The notes: generated by a model from the sequence alone, not told the origin. A stretch of 64,000 bases of DNA from Tabrizicola sp. (GCA_025458105.1 JALOTD010000008.1:1-64000); one strand, 5' to 3'; positions 18,703-27,372 are shown, counted from the first letter of the stretch. Numbers and translations: made by a program.

Positions 18703-20162
18703 TGTTGTGGTCGTTGACCAAGGTGATCCTGTTCGTCGCCGCCATTGCGGGGCTGGCCCTGGGTGTCGGTGTTCTGGCCGAGACTGGCGGTGCGGCACGG
18801 ATCATCGTTGCGGGCTGGGAATTCACCATCGGACCGGTTCAGGCGGTCGTCCTGGCCACGATCCTGCTTCTGGCGGTCTGGCTGATTCTGAAGCTTCTGG
18901 GCCTGTTGGGTGCGGTAGTGCGGTTCCTGAACGGGGACGAGACGGCGATCTCGCGCTATTTCGACCGTAACCGGGAACGCAAGGGCTATCGCGCCTTGTC
19001 CGAGGGGATGATGGCCCTGGCTTCGGGCGAAGCGCGGCTGGCGCTGTCGCGGGCGCAGGCGGCGGAGCGACTGCTTGGCAAGCCCGAGCTGACGACGCTT
19101 CTGGTTGCGCAGGCGGCCGAAGCAGCAGGGGACCGCAAACAGGCGTCCGAGGCCTACAAGGTGCTTTTGGCCGATGACAAGACGCGGTTCGTCGGGGTGC
19201 GGGGCTTGTTGCAGCAGAAGCTTGCCGAGGGTGACCGCGAGGTGGCCCTCAAACTTGCCGAGAAGGCGTTCGAGCTGCGCCCCAAACATGTCGAGACGCA
19301 GGACATTCTTCTGAAACTGCAGTCGGATGCGGGCGACTGGTCGGGTGCTCGGGCAACGCTTGGGGCAAAGCTGAAAGCTGGCGCCCTACCCAAGGATGTC
19401 TATCGTCGTCGCGATGCGGTGCTTGCCCTGCAGCAGGCCAAGACAGTGATCGACGACGAAGCCAGCATCGAGGCACGCGAAGCGGCCATCGAAGCCAACC
19501 GGCTGTCGCCCGACCTTATTCCAGCTGCCGCAATGGCGGCGCGCGGCTATGCGGCAAAGGGCGACAAGAAGAACGCGACCAGGGTCCTGAAGAAGGCCTG
19601 GGAGGTACTTCCCCACCCTGATCTGGCTGCAGCCTTTGCAGCAATCGAGCCGGACGAAACCGCAGATGACCGGTTGAAGCGCTTCAAGGCTTTGACCGCC
19701 TTGCGGGCCGACAGCGACGAGACCAAGATGCTTCTGGCAGAGCTTCTCGTTGCGACTGAAGATTTTCCGGGCGCACGCCGCGCTCTGAGCGACGTCGCGA
19801 CACGACACCCGACACAAAGGTCGCTGGCCATCCTGGCGGCCATCGCACGCGGTGAAGGCGCCGAAGACGACGAAGTGCGGGACATTGTAACGCGCGCCAT
19901 CGCCGCGCCCCGTGGGCCACAATGGGTGTGTGACAGTTGCCAGGCCATTCACAGCACTTGGCACCCGGTCTGCGACAATTGTGGCGGGTTCGATACCCTT
20001 TCCTGGCGTGAACCGCCGACGGTGACCTCTGCCTCTTCGGCACTGGCCGAGCTCTTGCCCTTGATCGACCGCAAGCCAGCACAAGAGCAGGTCAAGACAG
20101 AGCCTTCAAACGGCCCCACCGACCAGCCACCACTGGACGAGATTGCCAGACGCGCAAACTGA
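18702..20162 (+). CDS. hemY: HemY/LapB-like tetratricopeptide membrane protein
   Basis: The product has 486 residues. Two N-terminal membrane spans (residues 4-25 and 42-64) precede the HemY N-terminal segment (RYFDRNRERKGYRALSEGMMALASGE) and TPR-like helices. The C-terminus carries a zinc-ribbon pair CDSC and CDNC separated by ten residues (about residues 408-425), followed by a Trp-Arg motif, reminiscent of the rubredoxin-like tail of LapB/YciM. It probably acts as a membrane scaffold; the HemY name does not imply protoporphyrinogen oxidase activity. It is coupled to the mitofilin-like gene by TGATG. Confidence 0.82.
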   Translation: MLWSLTKVILFVAAIAGLALGVGVLAETGGAARIIVAGWEFTIGPVQAVVLATILLLAVWLILKLLGLLGAVVRFLNGDETAISRYFDRNRERKGYRALSEGMMALASGEARLALSRAQAAERLLGKPELTTLLVAQAAEAAGDRKQASEAYKVLLADDKTRFVGVRGLLQQKLAEGDREVALKLAEKAFELRPKHVETQDILLKLQSDAGDWSGARATLGAKLKAGALPKDVYRRRDAVLALQQAKTVIDDEASIEAREAAIEANRLSPDLIPAAAMAARGYAAKGDKKNATRVLKKAWEVLPHPDLAAAFAAIEPDETADDRLKRFKALTALRADSDETKMLLAELLVATEDFPGARRALSDVATRHPTQRSLAILAAIARGEGAEDDEVRDIVTRAIAAPRGPQWVCDSCQAIHSTWHPVCDNCGGFDTLSWREPPTVTSASSALAELLPLIDRKPAQEQVKTEPSNGPTDQPPLDEIARRAN

Positions 20163-20231
20163 ACGCGCAAAATTTAGGGCTACACAGTCCCGATAGGCAA
20201 TGCTAAGAGCCTGCCGGCGCAGAGGAAGCGT

Positions 20232-20271
20232 GCCGGTGTAGCTCAGCTGGTAGAGCACGTCATTCGTAATG
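20232..20271 (+). tRNA. 5' part of a tRNA-Thr(CGU) gene split by integration
   Basis: These 40 bases give acceptor 5' strand GCCGGTG, D arm (GCTC/GAGC), and the anticodon stem and loop CGTCA-TTCGTAA-TG. The sequence then departs from tRNA. The missing 3' part is found at 35080-35115, where CACCGGC pairs with GCCGGTG and CCA is encoded. Joined, the two parts make a normal 76-nt tRNA-Thr with anticodon CGT. The left junction does not restore a 3' half. Confidence 0.93.
20257..20271 (+). other. attL core of the integrated element
   Basis: The 15-bp sequence ACGTCATTCGTAATG occurs here and again at 35065-35079; flanking bases differ on both sides. It lies across the anticodon loop of the target tRNA gene, a usual crossover site for tyrosine integrases. 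Confidence 0.92.
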
Positions 20272-20275
20272 CGAA

Positions 20276-20301
20276 AAACGGGGCAACACTCATACCCGTT
20301 T
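20276..20301. repeat. Inverted repeat next to attL
   Basis: AAACGGG and CCCGTTT flank a 12-base spacer five bases inside the element, a plausible recombination-accessory or integrase arm feature. Function is inferred from position only. Confidence 0.4.
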
Positions 20302-20415
20302 GACCGTCAAAGCTCAATAAAATCAGGTACTTCGCCCACACTCGGTTGTGTTTGATCCGGCGTAGAACGTATCGTGAACCTTGCAACAAAACCGGCATTG
20401 CAAGGAACCTCGATC

Positions 20416-21642
20416 ATGCCTCAGATCAAGTTCACAGATACGACCGTCGCCAAGCTGAAGACCGACACGACTACCTGGTACTCGGACGCGACAGCCAAAG
20501 GCCTACGCCTCTGCGTTACGGCGGGCGGGGTAAAGACCTGGTACTGCAACAAGTGGGACCCGAAGACGCAGAAGGTGCGCCAGGTCAAGCTGGCTCAATG
20601 GGCTTCCAAAGGGACGCACTCGGCTTGGGCGAAAGACCAGATCGGAAAGGTCGTCCTCGACGTGAAGGAGGGCCGCGTAAAGACGAAGGCAGAGATGACC
20701 GTTGCGCGCGCAGGCATCCCGACGCTGCGCGAGGCGTTCGACAAGGAGATGGGTTTCCGCCGCACGCGACCTGCATCCTTGGGCGGCGCGATCCACGCGC
20801 GGACGGACGACAGCTACTGCCGCGCCTTTGACAAGTATCTGGCGACCTGGGCAGACGACAAGATGGACGAGATCGACACGGCGGCAATTCAGAGGATGCT
20901 CGACGACCTTGTGAACGAGAAGCCATTCGCCGCGCACAAGGTCAACGTGGTCCTTGGGATCACGTTCAAGCGGGCGGAGCGGATGCTAAACAAACCGCTT
21001 CCTACGCTGACACCAAAGCTCGCGACTCTGCCCAAGATGCAGCAGCGGGAGATCGACTTTACGATCCCCTGGAGCAAGCGCTGGGCAGAAATCCAGGCCA
21101 TCGAGAACGAGCACATCCGCCTGCTGTGGCAGATTCGTTGGTTCACGGGACAGCGCGAAGAAATGCTCCGCGCCTTAAAGTGGTCGGATATCGACCTTGA
21201 GGCGGGGACCGTAATGGCGACCACCGGCCAGAAGAAGGTGAAAGAGAAGCGACTGATCGCTGTGGCTGATCCGGTCAAAGGATGGTTTAGGCGGCTGTGG
21301 GAGATCAGGTTCGACGACTGCGACTGGGTCTTCCCGTCGCGCCGTCGCATCGGTGACTTGCGGGGGCCGCTCGACCGGCTCGACCGCCTTGCACTGACAG
21401 CTCCTGGCGACGTCAGGCACCTCTGGGACGAGGCGACCCACGACGTGGACACGCGTGAGATGGTCTTGCGCTGGCTGACAGGGCACACCCTCGACGGAGC
21501 AGAGACTAAGTCACTCGGATTCTACGGCACGGTTCCGGTCGAACGGCAACGCAAGGTAGCGAACGAAATTGCCCGTGTGATCGAACGCCGGTGTGAGGCT
21601 TCACCTGCGAACGTGGTTGAAATGGGTCGAGCGCGGGCCTAA
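20416..21642 (+). CDS. Tyrosine-type site-specific integrase
   Basis: The product has 408 residues when started at ATG 20416 (MPQIKFTDTTVAKLK), with a ribosome binding site CAAGGAAC. The N-terminal part resembles the DUF4102-type arm-binding domain of P4-like integrases (WYSDATAKGLRLCVTAGGVKTWY). The catalytic domain shows the first Arg in WFTGQREEMLRALKW, a Lys in TGQKKVKEKRL, the second Arg in GDVRHLWDEA (the preceding His of the usual H-x-x-R is Gly), GH in WLTGHTL and the nucleophilic Tyr in SLGFYG. It directly abuts attL and should catalyse integration into tRNA-Thr. A GTG at 20374 in frame is an alternative start. Confidence 0.92.
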   Translation: MPQIKFTDTTVAKLKTDTTTWYSDATAKGLRLCVTAGGVKTWYCNKWDPKTQKVRQVKLAQWASKGTHSAWAKDQIGKVVLDVKEGRVKTKAEMTVARAGIPTLREAFDKEMGFRRTRPASLGGAIHARTDDSYCRAFDKYLATWADDKMDEIDTAAIQRMLDDLVNEKPFAAHKVNVVLGITFKRAERMLNKPLPTLTPKLATLPKMQQREIDFTIPWSKRWAEIQAIENEHIRLLWQIRWFTGQREEMLRALKWSDIDLEAGTVMATTGQKKVKEKRLIAVADPVKGWFRRLWEIRFDDCDWVFPSRRRIGDLRGPLDRLDRLALTAPGDVRHLWDEATHDVDTREMVLRWLTGHTLDGAETKSLGFYGTVPVERQRKVANEIARVIERRCEASPANVVEMGRARA

Positions 21643-21786
21643 CTTCGACGGCACCAACGGGCGCTCACCACCGTCGCCTGATGCCTGCGGGGTCAGGTCG
21701 AAGGTGGGACCGGAGACGCAACGCAGGACTTGGCGGTCGAGGCAACGGCGTGAACAGCCGACCGCGTTGCACACCCGAGGATCACA

Positions 21787-22023
21787 ATGACCCTGAATGA
21801 GATCGGTCAGCAGCTTGCCGAGCTGCGCGACCAGCTGCAGAAGACCTTCCCGAAGGACGTCCTGACGCCCGGGGAGGCTGCCGAGATGATCGGCGTCTCG
21901 ACGGAGACGCTGTTCCGCTGGCGGAAGGATGGCTTTGGCCCGAGGTATTCCCAGCCGAACCACCGCATCGTGCGCTACCTGCGCGAGGACGTGCTCCTTT
22001 TTCTGAAGGAGCATCGGAAGTGA
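21787..22023 (+). CDS. AlpA/excisionase-like helix-turn-helix protein
   Basis: The product has 78 residues. The C-terminal half is a MerR-like winged helix (LTPGEAAEMIGVSTETLFRWRKDGFGPRYSQPNHRIVRYLREDVLLFL), the pattern of AlpA/Xis proteins that regulate integrase or help excision. An N-terminal amphipathic helix of about 25 residues may dimerise. It follows the integrase gene and overlaps the next start (ATGA-like, 22020), so it likely begins a small operon. Confidence 0.8.
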   Translation: MTLNEIGQQLAELRDQLQKTFPKDVLTPGEAAEMIGVSTETLFRWRKDGFGPRYSQPNHRIVRYLREDVLLFLKEHRK

Positions 22024-22556
22024 AGATCACGATCCACCCCCATCGCGCGGCTCGGTTCGAAGTCGAAACGGACGCGGGCACCGTCGAGTGCAAGACGGAG
22101 GACCTTATGTCAGAGGCAAGGTTCGCGAAGGCGCACCTGAACCACACCGACAGGTTCTGGCATCCGGTCGGTCAGGCTGCTTTCGTGAAGATGGTCGAGC
22201 AGGCTCTCGCAACGTCCAAGCGCAGCACCACCGTGCCCAAAGAGCGGATGATCGTCGCGCACCTCTGGGACTTCGTTCACTTTGGCCGTCTCGACAAAGG
22301 CGAGGACGACGCGCAAGTCCACAACGGCGCTGTGCTGTGGATGCCGGACAAGGTGTCCGCACTCTTTAGATTCGACTTCTTCTTGTCGCACATGAAGCGC
22401 CGCTCGACCATTGACGTGAGGCCGTCAGAGGTCAGTGAGATTCTGATCCGGACGAAGATCGGATGGGCGCGTTCCAACACCCACATTGCGCACCGTCAGA
22501 TCAGGCCCTTCGAGGTCAACCTGGTCCAACTTGAGAAGGTGTATCGTGGCAACTGA
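22020..22556 (+). CDS. Element protein of unknown function
   Basis: The product has 178 residues with no signal peptide or membrane segment. It is basic with several His and Trp residues (HTDRFWHPVG, VAHLWDFVHFGRLDKGEDD). I do not recognise a family. It overlaps the AlpA-like gene upstream and the next gene downstream, so all three are probably co-translated. Confidence 0.65.
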   Translation: MKITIHPHRAARFEVETDAGTVECKTEDLMSEARFAKAHLNHTDRFWHPVGQAAFVKMVEQALATSKRSTTVPKERMIVAHLWDFVHFGRLDKGEDDAQVHNGAVLWMPDKVSALFRFDFFLSHMKRRSTIDVRPSEVSEILIRTKIGWARSNTHIAHRQIRPFEVNLVQLEKVYRGN

Positions 22557-23052
22557 GGAGGAACTGCTCGAACGTCGCCGCGAGGCCGAGCGTCAGGCGC
22601 GTGAGGCCCGGTCGCAGGCTGCACGGGATGCGGGACACCCGGAATGGGCGGACCTGCCTCAGAATCGCAGCGTTGCCCGGTCTCTGGGGGTGTCGTCCTA
22701 CTTCACAGGGCGTCCGTGCGAGGCTGGGCACATCGCCCTGAAGTCGACGCGCTCGCAGAAGTGCGAAATGTGCGCTGGTGTCCGCAATCCTGTGGGCCGT
22801 CCGCGCCTGCGCCCAGTCGAGACGAGGACGGTCTGGGAGCGGCGGTTCCAGCGTGCGGCTGAGTTGACCATCTGGCACCGGACGATGCACCACCTTCGCA
22901 GCAACGGTGTCATCTACAAGACCGACCAGAAGGTCGAAGGTGATCCGTCTGAGGCGTATCGCGAGGCTGCGCGCAAGACCGATGCCACGGGCAAGCTTCA
23001 CTGCGTCATCTACAGGAGTGGTCGCTTCCTTGTTCGCACGGTCGCTGACTGA
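22546..23052 (+). CDS. Element protein with zinc-binding-like Cys/His cluster
   Basis: The product has 168 residues from GTG 22546, which lies inside the previous gene. After a charged helix (EEELLERRREAERQAREARSQ) comes a cluster PCEAGH...KCEMC that resembles the Cys-rich linker seen in phage HNH and related DNA-binding proteins (G-x-x-C-x-x-G-H-x-A-x-K-x-x-x-C-x-x-C). No HNH catalytic residues follow, so a DNA-binding role is only inferred. The frame continues upstream to 22486, but GTG 22546 fits the overlap spacing. Confidence 0.55.
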   Translation: MATEEELLERRREAERQAREARSQAARDAGHPEWADLPQNRSVARSLGVSSYFTGRPCEAGHIALKSTRSQKCEMCAGVRNPVGRPRLRPVETRTVWERRFQRAAELTIWHRTMHHLRSNGVIYKTDQKVEGDPSEAYREAARKTDATGKLHCVIYRSGRFLVRTVAD

Positions 23053-23091
23053 CGCGCCGGGGGTGGAAATCAGGCGTCTCGCGTGCGCGTC

Positions 23092-23129
23092 ACGCGTGCG
23101 CACATGTACGCACGCGTGAAGGAGTTTTT
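23092..23129 (+). terminator. Inverted repeat with T-run after the first element operon
   Basis: ACGCGTGCG and CGCACGCGT form a perfect 9-bp stem around an 8-base loop, with TTTTTT starting seven bases later. This could end the integrase-side operon; the gap before the T-run makes the call uncertain. Confidence 0.5.
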
Positions 23130-23272
23130 TCGTTGAAGCCAGTTGGGTCATGCAGCGGTATTGCTGAAGCGAGAAAGGTGGTTCCTGTTTGTTATCAGGT
23201 GGTTGCACCTCGTTTGTGGGGTGATCGGGGACAGGTGGGGTCAATCATTCCAATGAGTTACCAGGAGCGGTA

Positions 23273-23515
23273 GTGCTGCATGACGGTTCTGGATGCTGGA
23301 TTCCAGGATGGCTGACACTGGATGATCATCAGGAAATGATGGTGATGGGTCGCGCGCGTGCGCGTAAGAGGGGTGGCGATCCGGTCTTGGGCAAGTCGCG
23401 ACAGCTTCCCTGGGCAGGAGAAGAAGCGCGTCCTCTAGACCTTTCTCGGGGTCGCATCATGTTCAATGATCAGGTCAAGCATCCTAACCACTTGATCGGC
23501 AACGACTTCACCTGA
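23273..23515 (+). CDS. Possible small element protein
   Basis: This is a GTG-initiated frame of 80 codons with CAGGAG at a fitting distance upstream. The product has no recognisable motif and a mixed composition (MLHDGSGCWIPGWLTLDDHQ at the start). It is the only frame in the 837-base gap with a plausible ribosome binding site. It may equally be non-coding. Confidence 0.3.
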   Translation: MLHDGSGCWIPGWLTLDDHQEMMVMGRARARKRGGDPVLGKSRQLPWAGEEARPLDLSRGRIMFNDQVKHPNHLIGNDFT

Positions 23516-23889
23516 TCAGGTCCTTGCAACACTGGTCGGATTGCAAACTCGACCGGGGATTGCTGGTGACACCCCCTTTCTGACAGCGCGGGGAACCGAC
23601 CCCCGGCAGATTTAGAAATTCACAGATTCTGGGTTTTCCCCACCCGCACCACCGCCCCCACAGCGTCGCCATTACCTGCAACCCCCACACAGCGCCCAGC
23701 AGCTTCGATTCTATGCGGGTTCCGACCCTGGCGGGTATGCCGACAGGGCACCACCCCGAGACACCGCCTTAGCGCCTTGCTGCTGAAGTCCCGCACCAAG
23801 TCGCCCTATTCCACCTCAAACTTCGATCTACAAGCCCGAGTGTTCTCTTTACGTTCGCAGAAGCCTCACCACGCAAAGGAACCTCACTC

Positions 23890-24186
23890 GTGCGGAAGTA
23901 CACCATCGAAGCCACCTCCCCCGCGTCTTGCCGCCTCGTCGGCAAAGACATCGTCAACTCCTGGCACTTGCCGCTCCCCATCTCTGCCGAAGACGCGCAC
24001 GCCTTGGTCCTGGCGACCTTCCGCGCCCCGGAAGACGGGTCCTGCCAGCGCCGGGAACTGCACGGCGTTCTTGCGGACAAACTCTCCGATGGAGTCCGTG
24101 TCCGCATCGTCGCGAGCATGAACCACTTCGACCTGCCCTGGTCCCACATCGCCGCAGGCCTTGAGATCAAGGAACTCGCCCAATGA
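23890..24186 (+). CDS. Small element protein of unknown function
   Basis: The product has 98 residues from GTG 23890, preceded by AAAGGAACC. It is a soluble mixed alpha/beta-looking sequence (ISAEDAHALVLATFRAP) without known motif. Its stop overlaps the portal start (ATGA), so it heads the packaging operon. Confidence 0.55.
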   Translation: MRKYTIEATSPASCRLVGKDIVNSWHLPLPISAEDAHALVLATFRAPEDGSCQRRELHGVLADKLSDGVRVRIVASMNHFDLPWSHIAAGLEIKELAQ

Positions 24187-25577
24187 CCAAGATCTATCAC
24201 AGAAGCTACGCGCGCCGTCGTCAGGAGTATGACCGCATCCGCGATACCATCGAAGGCGAACTCAGGCTGAAAGAGGCAGGCCAACTCTACCTTCGCCGCC
24301 CCAGCGGCATGACCCAGCAGCAGTACCACGACTACCTGCTCGGCGCGGCCTTCTACGCAGTTGCCGAGCGCACCTTGCGGGGCCTTGTTGGAGCAGCCAC
24401 CCGCCACGAGCCAATCCTGGAACTCCCGCCCCGCCTGACGCCGATGCAGGAAGCCGCAACCTTCGAAGGCAACAGCCTCCAAGTCCTGATCGAACAGGCC
24501 CTGACGGAAGTCCTGAGCGTCGGGCGGTTCGCGATGGTTCTGGATTACCCCGTGGAAACCTCCTCGCCGACTGCAACCCCACACATCGCGACCTTTGAGG
24601 CGGAGCACATCCTGGATTGGCGCGAGGACCTTGTGGACGGGAAGCAGCGCCTCACGATGATCCGCCTCCACGAGGGCAACGCGGACCTCGAAGACGAAGG
24701 CGTGGAGCAGCATCTGCTTCTGACCCTGGAACCCGCTTACACTGTCAGAAGGTTGCACGTCACGACGAAGCGTCGTGGCGACGGGTCTTCCCAGGTCGAA
24801 CAAGTCGAAGTCCATGACCCGATCACCCCGGAAGTGAACGGTCGTCCGCTGTTCGAGATTCCCGTGGTCATCGTCTCGCCCTTCAATCTGAAGGCCGACG
24901 TTGAGAAGCCGCCCTTTCTGGATTTGGTCAACGTCAACCTTGCCCATTGGCGCAACTCTGCGGACTATGAGCACGCGCTCTATTTGACCGCCCAGCCAAC
25001 GCCCTGGATCGCAGGGTCGATCCCCGCGGACAAAGTGCCGACGACCATCGGCAGCGGCGCGCTCTGGCACCTGCCCGAAGGCGCAACCTGCGGGATGTTG
25101 GAGTTCTCCGGTGCAGGCATTGCCGCACAAAAGGCTGCAATGGAGGACAAGGTCTCACAGATGGCCGCCCTTGGTGCCAGGATGGTCTACAGCGGCAAAG
25201 GCCGGAATGAGACCTCGGACACGGCATCACTCCGCGTCAAGGACGAGCTTTCTCTCCTGCACAGCAGCGTCGTCATGGTCGAAGCGGCCTTGCGGAAGCT
25301 CCTCCGCATCGCGGCTGAGTGGACTCAACCTGGCACGGCTGACCAGGTTGTCCTCAAGTTGCACCGCGACTTCGTCAGTGCCCAGATGGACCCCGCGACC
25401 TTGACCGCTTTGATCAAGGCTTGGCAGGCGGGTGCAATCTCCCACGACACCCTCCTCATGAACATGAAGAAGGGCGACCTGATGGACGTGAACCGCGCCC
25501 TCGACGACGAGAAGGAACTGATCGAGACCGACGACCGCGACCCGATCCTGGGCGTTATCCAAGGGGGCCTTGCTTGA
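24183..25577 (+). CDS. Phage portal-like protein (DUF4055)
   Basis: The product has 464 residues. It matches the DUF4055 family as I know it, a group of portal proteins in tailed phages: N-terminal GQLYLRRPSGMTQQQYHDYLLGAAFY...ERTLRGLVGAATR, then the signature PPFLDLVNVNLAHWRNSADYEHALYLTAQPTPWIAG, and GMLEFSGAGIAAQK. The portal is the dodecameric vertex channel through which DNA enters the head. The gene precedes, rather than follows, the terminase genes, and no capsid gene accompanies it. It is coupled to both neighbours by 4-base overlaps. Confidence 0.85.
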   Translation: MTKIYHRSYARRRQEYDRIRDTIEGELRLKEAGQLYLRRPSGMTQQQYHDYLLGAAFYAVAERTLRGLVGAATRHEPILELPPRLTPMQEAATFEGNSLQVLIEQALTEVLSVGRFAMVLDYPVETSSPTATPHIATFEAEHILDWREDLVDGKQRLTMIRLHEGNADLEDEGVEQHLLLTLEPAYTVRRLHVTTKRRGDGSSQVEQVEVHDPITPEVNGRPLFEIPVVIVSPFNLKADVEKPPFLDLVNVNLAHWRNSADYEHALYLTAQPTPWIAGSIPADKVPTTIGSGALWHLPEGATCGMLEFSGAGIAAQKAAMEDKVSQMAALGARMVYSGKGRNETSDTASLRVKDELSLLHSSVVMVEAALRKLLRIAAEWTQPGTADQVVLKLHRDFVSAQMDPATLTALIKAWQAGAISHDTLLMNMKKGDLMDVNRALDDEKELIETDDRDPILGVIQGGLA

Positions 25578-26287
25578 CGCCATCGGAAGCTCTGGGCGAA
25601 GCCGTCCTGCGGCAGGCCGTCACGGACCTCTTCATCAAGTCCGCAGCACAGAGAAGCGGCGCTACCGACGCCAATCCGGGCGAAGACAACAAGCTTGAAG
25701 CCCTGAAGTTTCTCACGGACGAGAGCGGCGCGTTCGCTGAATCTAGAGCTTTCTGGTGTGAGCGCGTCGGAAGGAACCCAGACCACCTTCGGAAAACGAT
25801 CATCGCGCTTCTCGAAGGCGATGATCGTCTCCTGGACCTTTATCCGGGCGGGAAGTTCGACCGTGCCGCTGCACTAGAGGAGACAAGAGCCATCTACCTC
25901 GCACGCAAGCGCGAGATTGAGACGGCGAAGGTGCGCTGGCTTGAGGCTGCCCGCCGCCGAAAAGAGGCTCTGGAACGGAGCCTTCATATGGACCTTCTTC
26001 GCCGCGCGAACGCGGAACGCCGAAAGTCGGCGCGTAGCTTCAAAGGGACCGTCTATTCCTCGGCCCGAGACGCGAAAGTCGCGGCGGTCCTGGACACCTT
26101 GAAGGGCGGGCCGCTTCTGGTCAGCAGAGTTGCTTTTGAGCTGGAACTCGGTTGGGAGACGGCGAGAAAATGGCTTGAAGAAGCCGAACGCCGAGGCCTC
26201 GTTGAACGTCTGGAGAAAGGCCTCTGGCAACTGGCACCTTCTTCTTTGCAAGCGGCACCTCAACTCGCGGTTGCGGCCTCCGGGTGA
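25574..26287 (+). CDS. Element protein with C-terminal winged-helix-like domain
   Basis: Starting at TTG 25574, which overlaps the portal stop as TTGA, the product has 237 residues. The N-terminal part is acidic and helical (ESRAFWCERVGRNPDHLRKTIIALLEGDD). A basic coiled stretch rich in Arg and Glu follows, then a probable winged helix (LLVSRVAFELELGWETARKWLEEAERRGLVERLEKGLWQL). This could be DNA recognition for packaging or regulation. The open frame extends upstream inside the portal gene, so the start is uncertain. Confidence 0.55.
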   Translation: MTPSEALGEAVLRQAVTDLFIKSAAQRSGATDANPGEDNKLEALKFLTDESGAFAESRAFWCERVGRNPDHLRKTIIALLEGDDRLLDLYPGGKFDRAAALEETRAIYLARKREIETAKVRWLEAARRRKEALERSLHMDLLRRANAERRKSARSFKGTVYSSARDAKVAAVLDTLKGGPLLVSRVAFELELGWETARKWLEEAERRGLVERLEKGLWQLAPSSLQAAPQLAVAASG

Positions 26288-26341
26288 GCCATCTGAACAT
26301 CGAGAAGTAGGGTGAGGCCCTGCTTCTTTCCTGTGTCAACA

Positions 26342-26372
26342 GGCTGGGGCGGGCGACACGTTCGCCCCAGCC
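26342..26372. repeat. Strong hairpin before the next packaging gene
   Basis: GGCTGGGGCG and CGCCCCAGCC form a perfect 10-bp stem around an 11-base loop, 55 bases after the upstream stop and 21 bases before the next ATG. There is no T-run, so it may be a processing or translational control structure rather than a terminator. Confidence 0.5.
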
Positions 26373-26392
26373 AAACAGAGAAGGAGTGCAAC

Positions 26393-26773
26393 ATGGCCGA
26401 CAACGACGACAACGACCCGAACGCAAAGCAAGCGAAAGCCCTCATCGACGCCCTCGGACCCAAGGTGGCAGAAGCCATCCTGCCCGCCTTGCAGAAGCAG
26501 GTGGAGGAGCAGATTTCCGGCGTTCTGAAGAAGAACGACGAACTCCTGGAGAAGATCGCGCGCTCGAAGGCCGACGACGACATGACGCGCCTCCTGGCCG
26601 CCGCGGACCAGCAGATGAAGGACCGCCTGAACAAAGACGGCACCCTGAACTTCCGCAAGGCAGGCGACCCGGTTCGCGTCAGCAAGGAAGATGCACGTGA
26701 TCCGCGCAAGTACGCCAAAGCCAAAGAGCTTGCGGCGAAGCAGGGCGTGCCTTTGGAGATCGTCCGAGGATGA
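26393..26773 (+). CDS. Small coiled-coil element protein in packaging operon
   Basis: The product has 126 residues, highly charged and helical (KVAEAILPALQKQVEEQISGVLKKNDELLEKIARSK), with a basic C-terminus. It starts at ATG 26393 behind a good AAGGAG site. Composition and position are like small scaffold or packaging accessory proteins, but I recognise no family. It overlaps the terminase small subunit start (ATGA). Confidence 0.6.
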   Translation: MADNDDNDPNAKQAKALIDALGPKVAEAILPALQKQVEEQISGVLKKNDELLEKIARSKADDDMTRLLAAADQQMKDRLNKDGTLNFRKAGDPVRVSKEDARDPRKYAKAKELAAKQGVPLEIVRG

Positions 26774-27372
26774 AGCGCGCGACCTGGCCGAAGGGCGCAC
26801 CAGTCCCCAAGGCCGGGACGCACAAGCTCGGGATGCTGCCGAAGGAGAAGCGTGACGAGATCGTCCGCGACGTGGTCCTCGGGCGCAAGTCCATGTTCCA
26901 GGTCAGCCGGGAGATGATGGTGTCGGACACCTCTGTCTCCCGGTTCATGCGCACGGTGCCTGAGGAGGAGCGGCTGGCGATCCTCGCCCAGGCCGCGCAC
27001 GACGCGAAGATTGCGGAAGCCAACCGCAACGCGATCCTCGTCAACGAACTTGGCGAGGACACAGAGAAGGACCTGAAGTGGGTCCTGCACGAGCTAAAGA
27101 CGCTCTTGTCCGCCGCACGGGGCGACGACGAGAAGCTCGTCCAGCTTGGTACCCTGAAGGAGGTTCGGCAGGCGCTCATGTCACTGGCCGAGTTGCAGGG
27201 GAAGCTGAACCGCAAGGTCGAGATCAGTCTGAACCTGTCAGAGTCCCCACAGTTCATCCAGCTTCGCCAGATCATTCTCTCGGTCCTGGACCGACACCCG
27301 GAGGCGAAGGCCGACTTCCTCCAAGAAATGCGAGTCCTGCAAGTCATCGACGCGAAGGCCGTCCCGGCGTGA
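26770..27372 (+). CDS. Terminase small subunit-like protein
   Basis: The product has 200 residues. A helix-turn-helix is seen near residues 24-60 (LPKEKRDEIVRDVVLGRKSMFQVSREMMVSDTSVSRFM), followed by a long helical region and a C-terminal segment. Position directly before the large terminase genes and the HTH support a DNA-recognition (TerS) role; identity by sequence alone is moderate. It is coupled to the upstream gene by ATGA. Confidence 0.7.
   Translation: MKRATWPKGAPVPKAGTHKLGMLPKEKRDEIVRDVVLGRKSMFQVSREMMVSDTSVSRFMRTVPEEERLAILAQAAHDAKIAEANRNAILVNELGEDTEKDLKWVLHELKTLLSAARGDDEKLVQLGTLKEVRQALMSLAELQGKLNRKVEISLNLSESPQFIQLRQIILSVLDRHPEAKADFLQEMRVLQVIDAKAVPA

Larger units (their letters stand above)
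23053..23889. other. 837-base stretch in the element without a firm gene
   Basis: It begins with dense CGCG-containing dyads, the best at 23092-23117. A 10-bp direct repeat TGATCAGGTC occurs at 23467-23476 and 23513-23522; the second copy is within the palindrome ACCTGATCAGGT. One possible small gene (23273-23515) is listed separately. The position between the integration module and the packaging module would suit a replication origin, packaging site or regulatory region. Confidence 0.45.

Noticed and set aside
25421-25573. Upstream extension of the winged-helix protein inside the portal gene
   Set aside because: The extension is in the portal gene's other frame and has shadow composition; TTG 25574 at the stop fits translational coupling.
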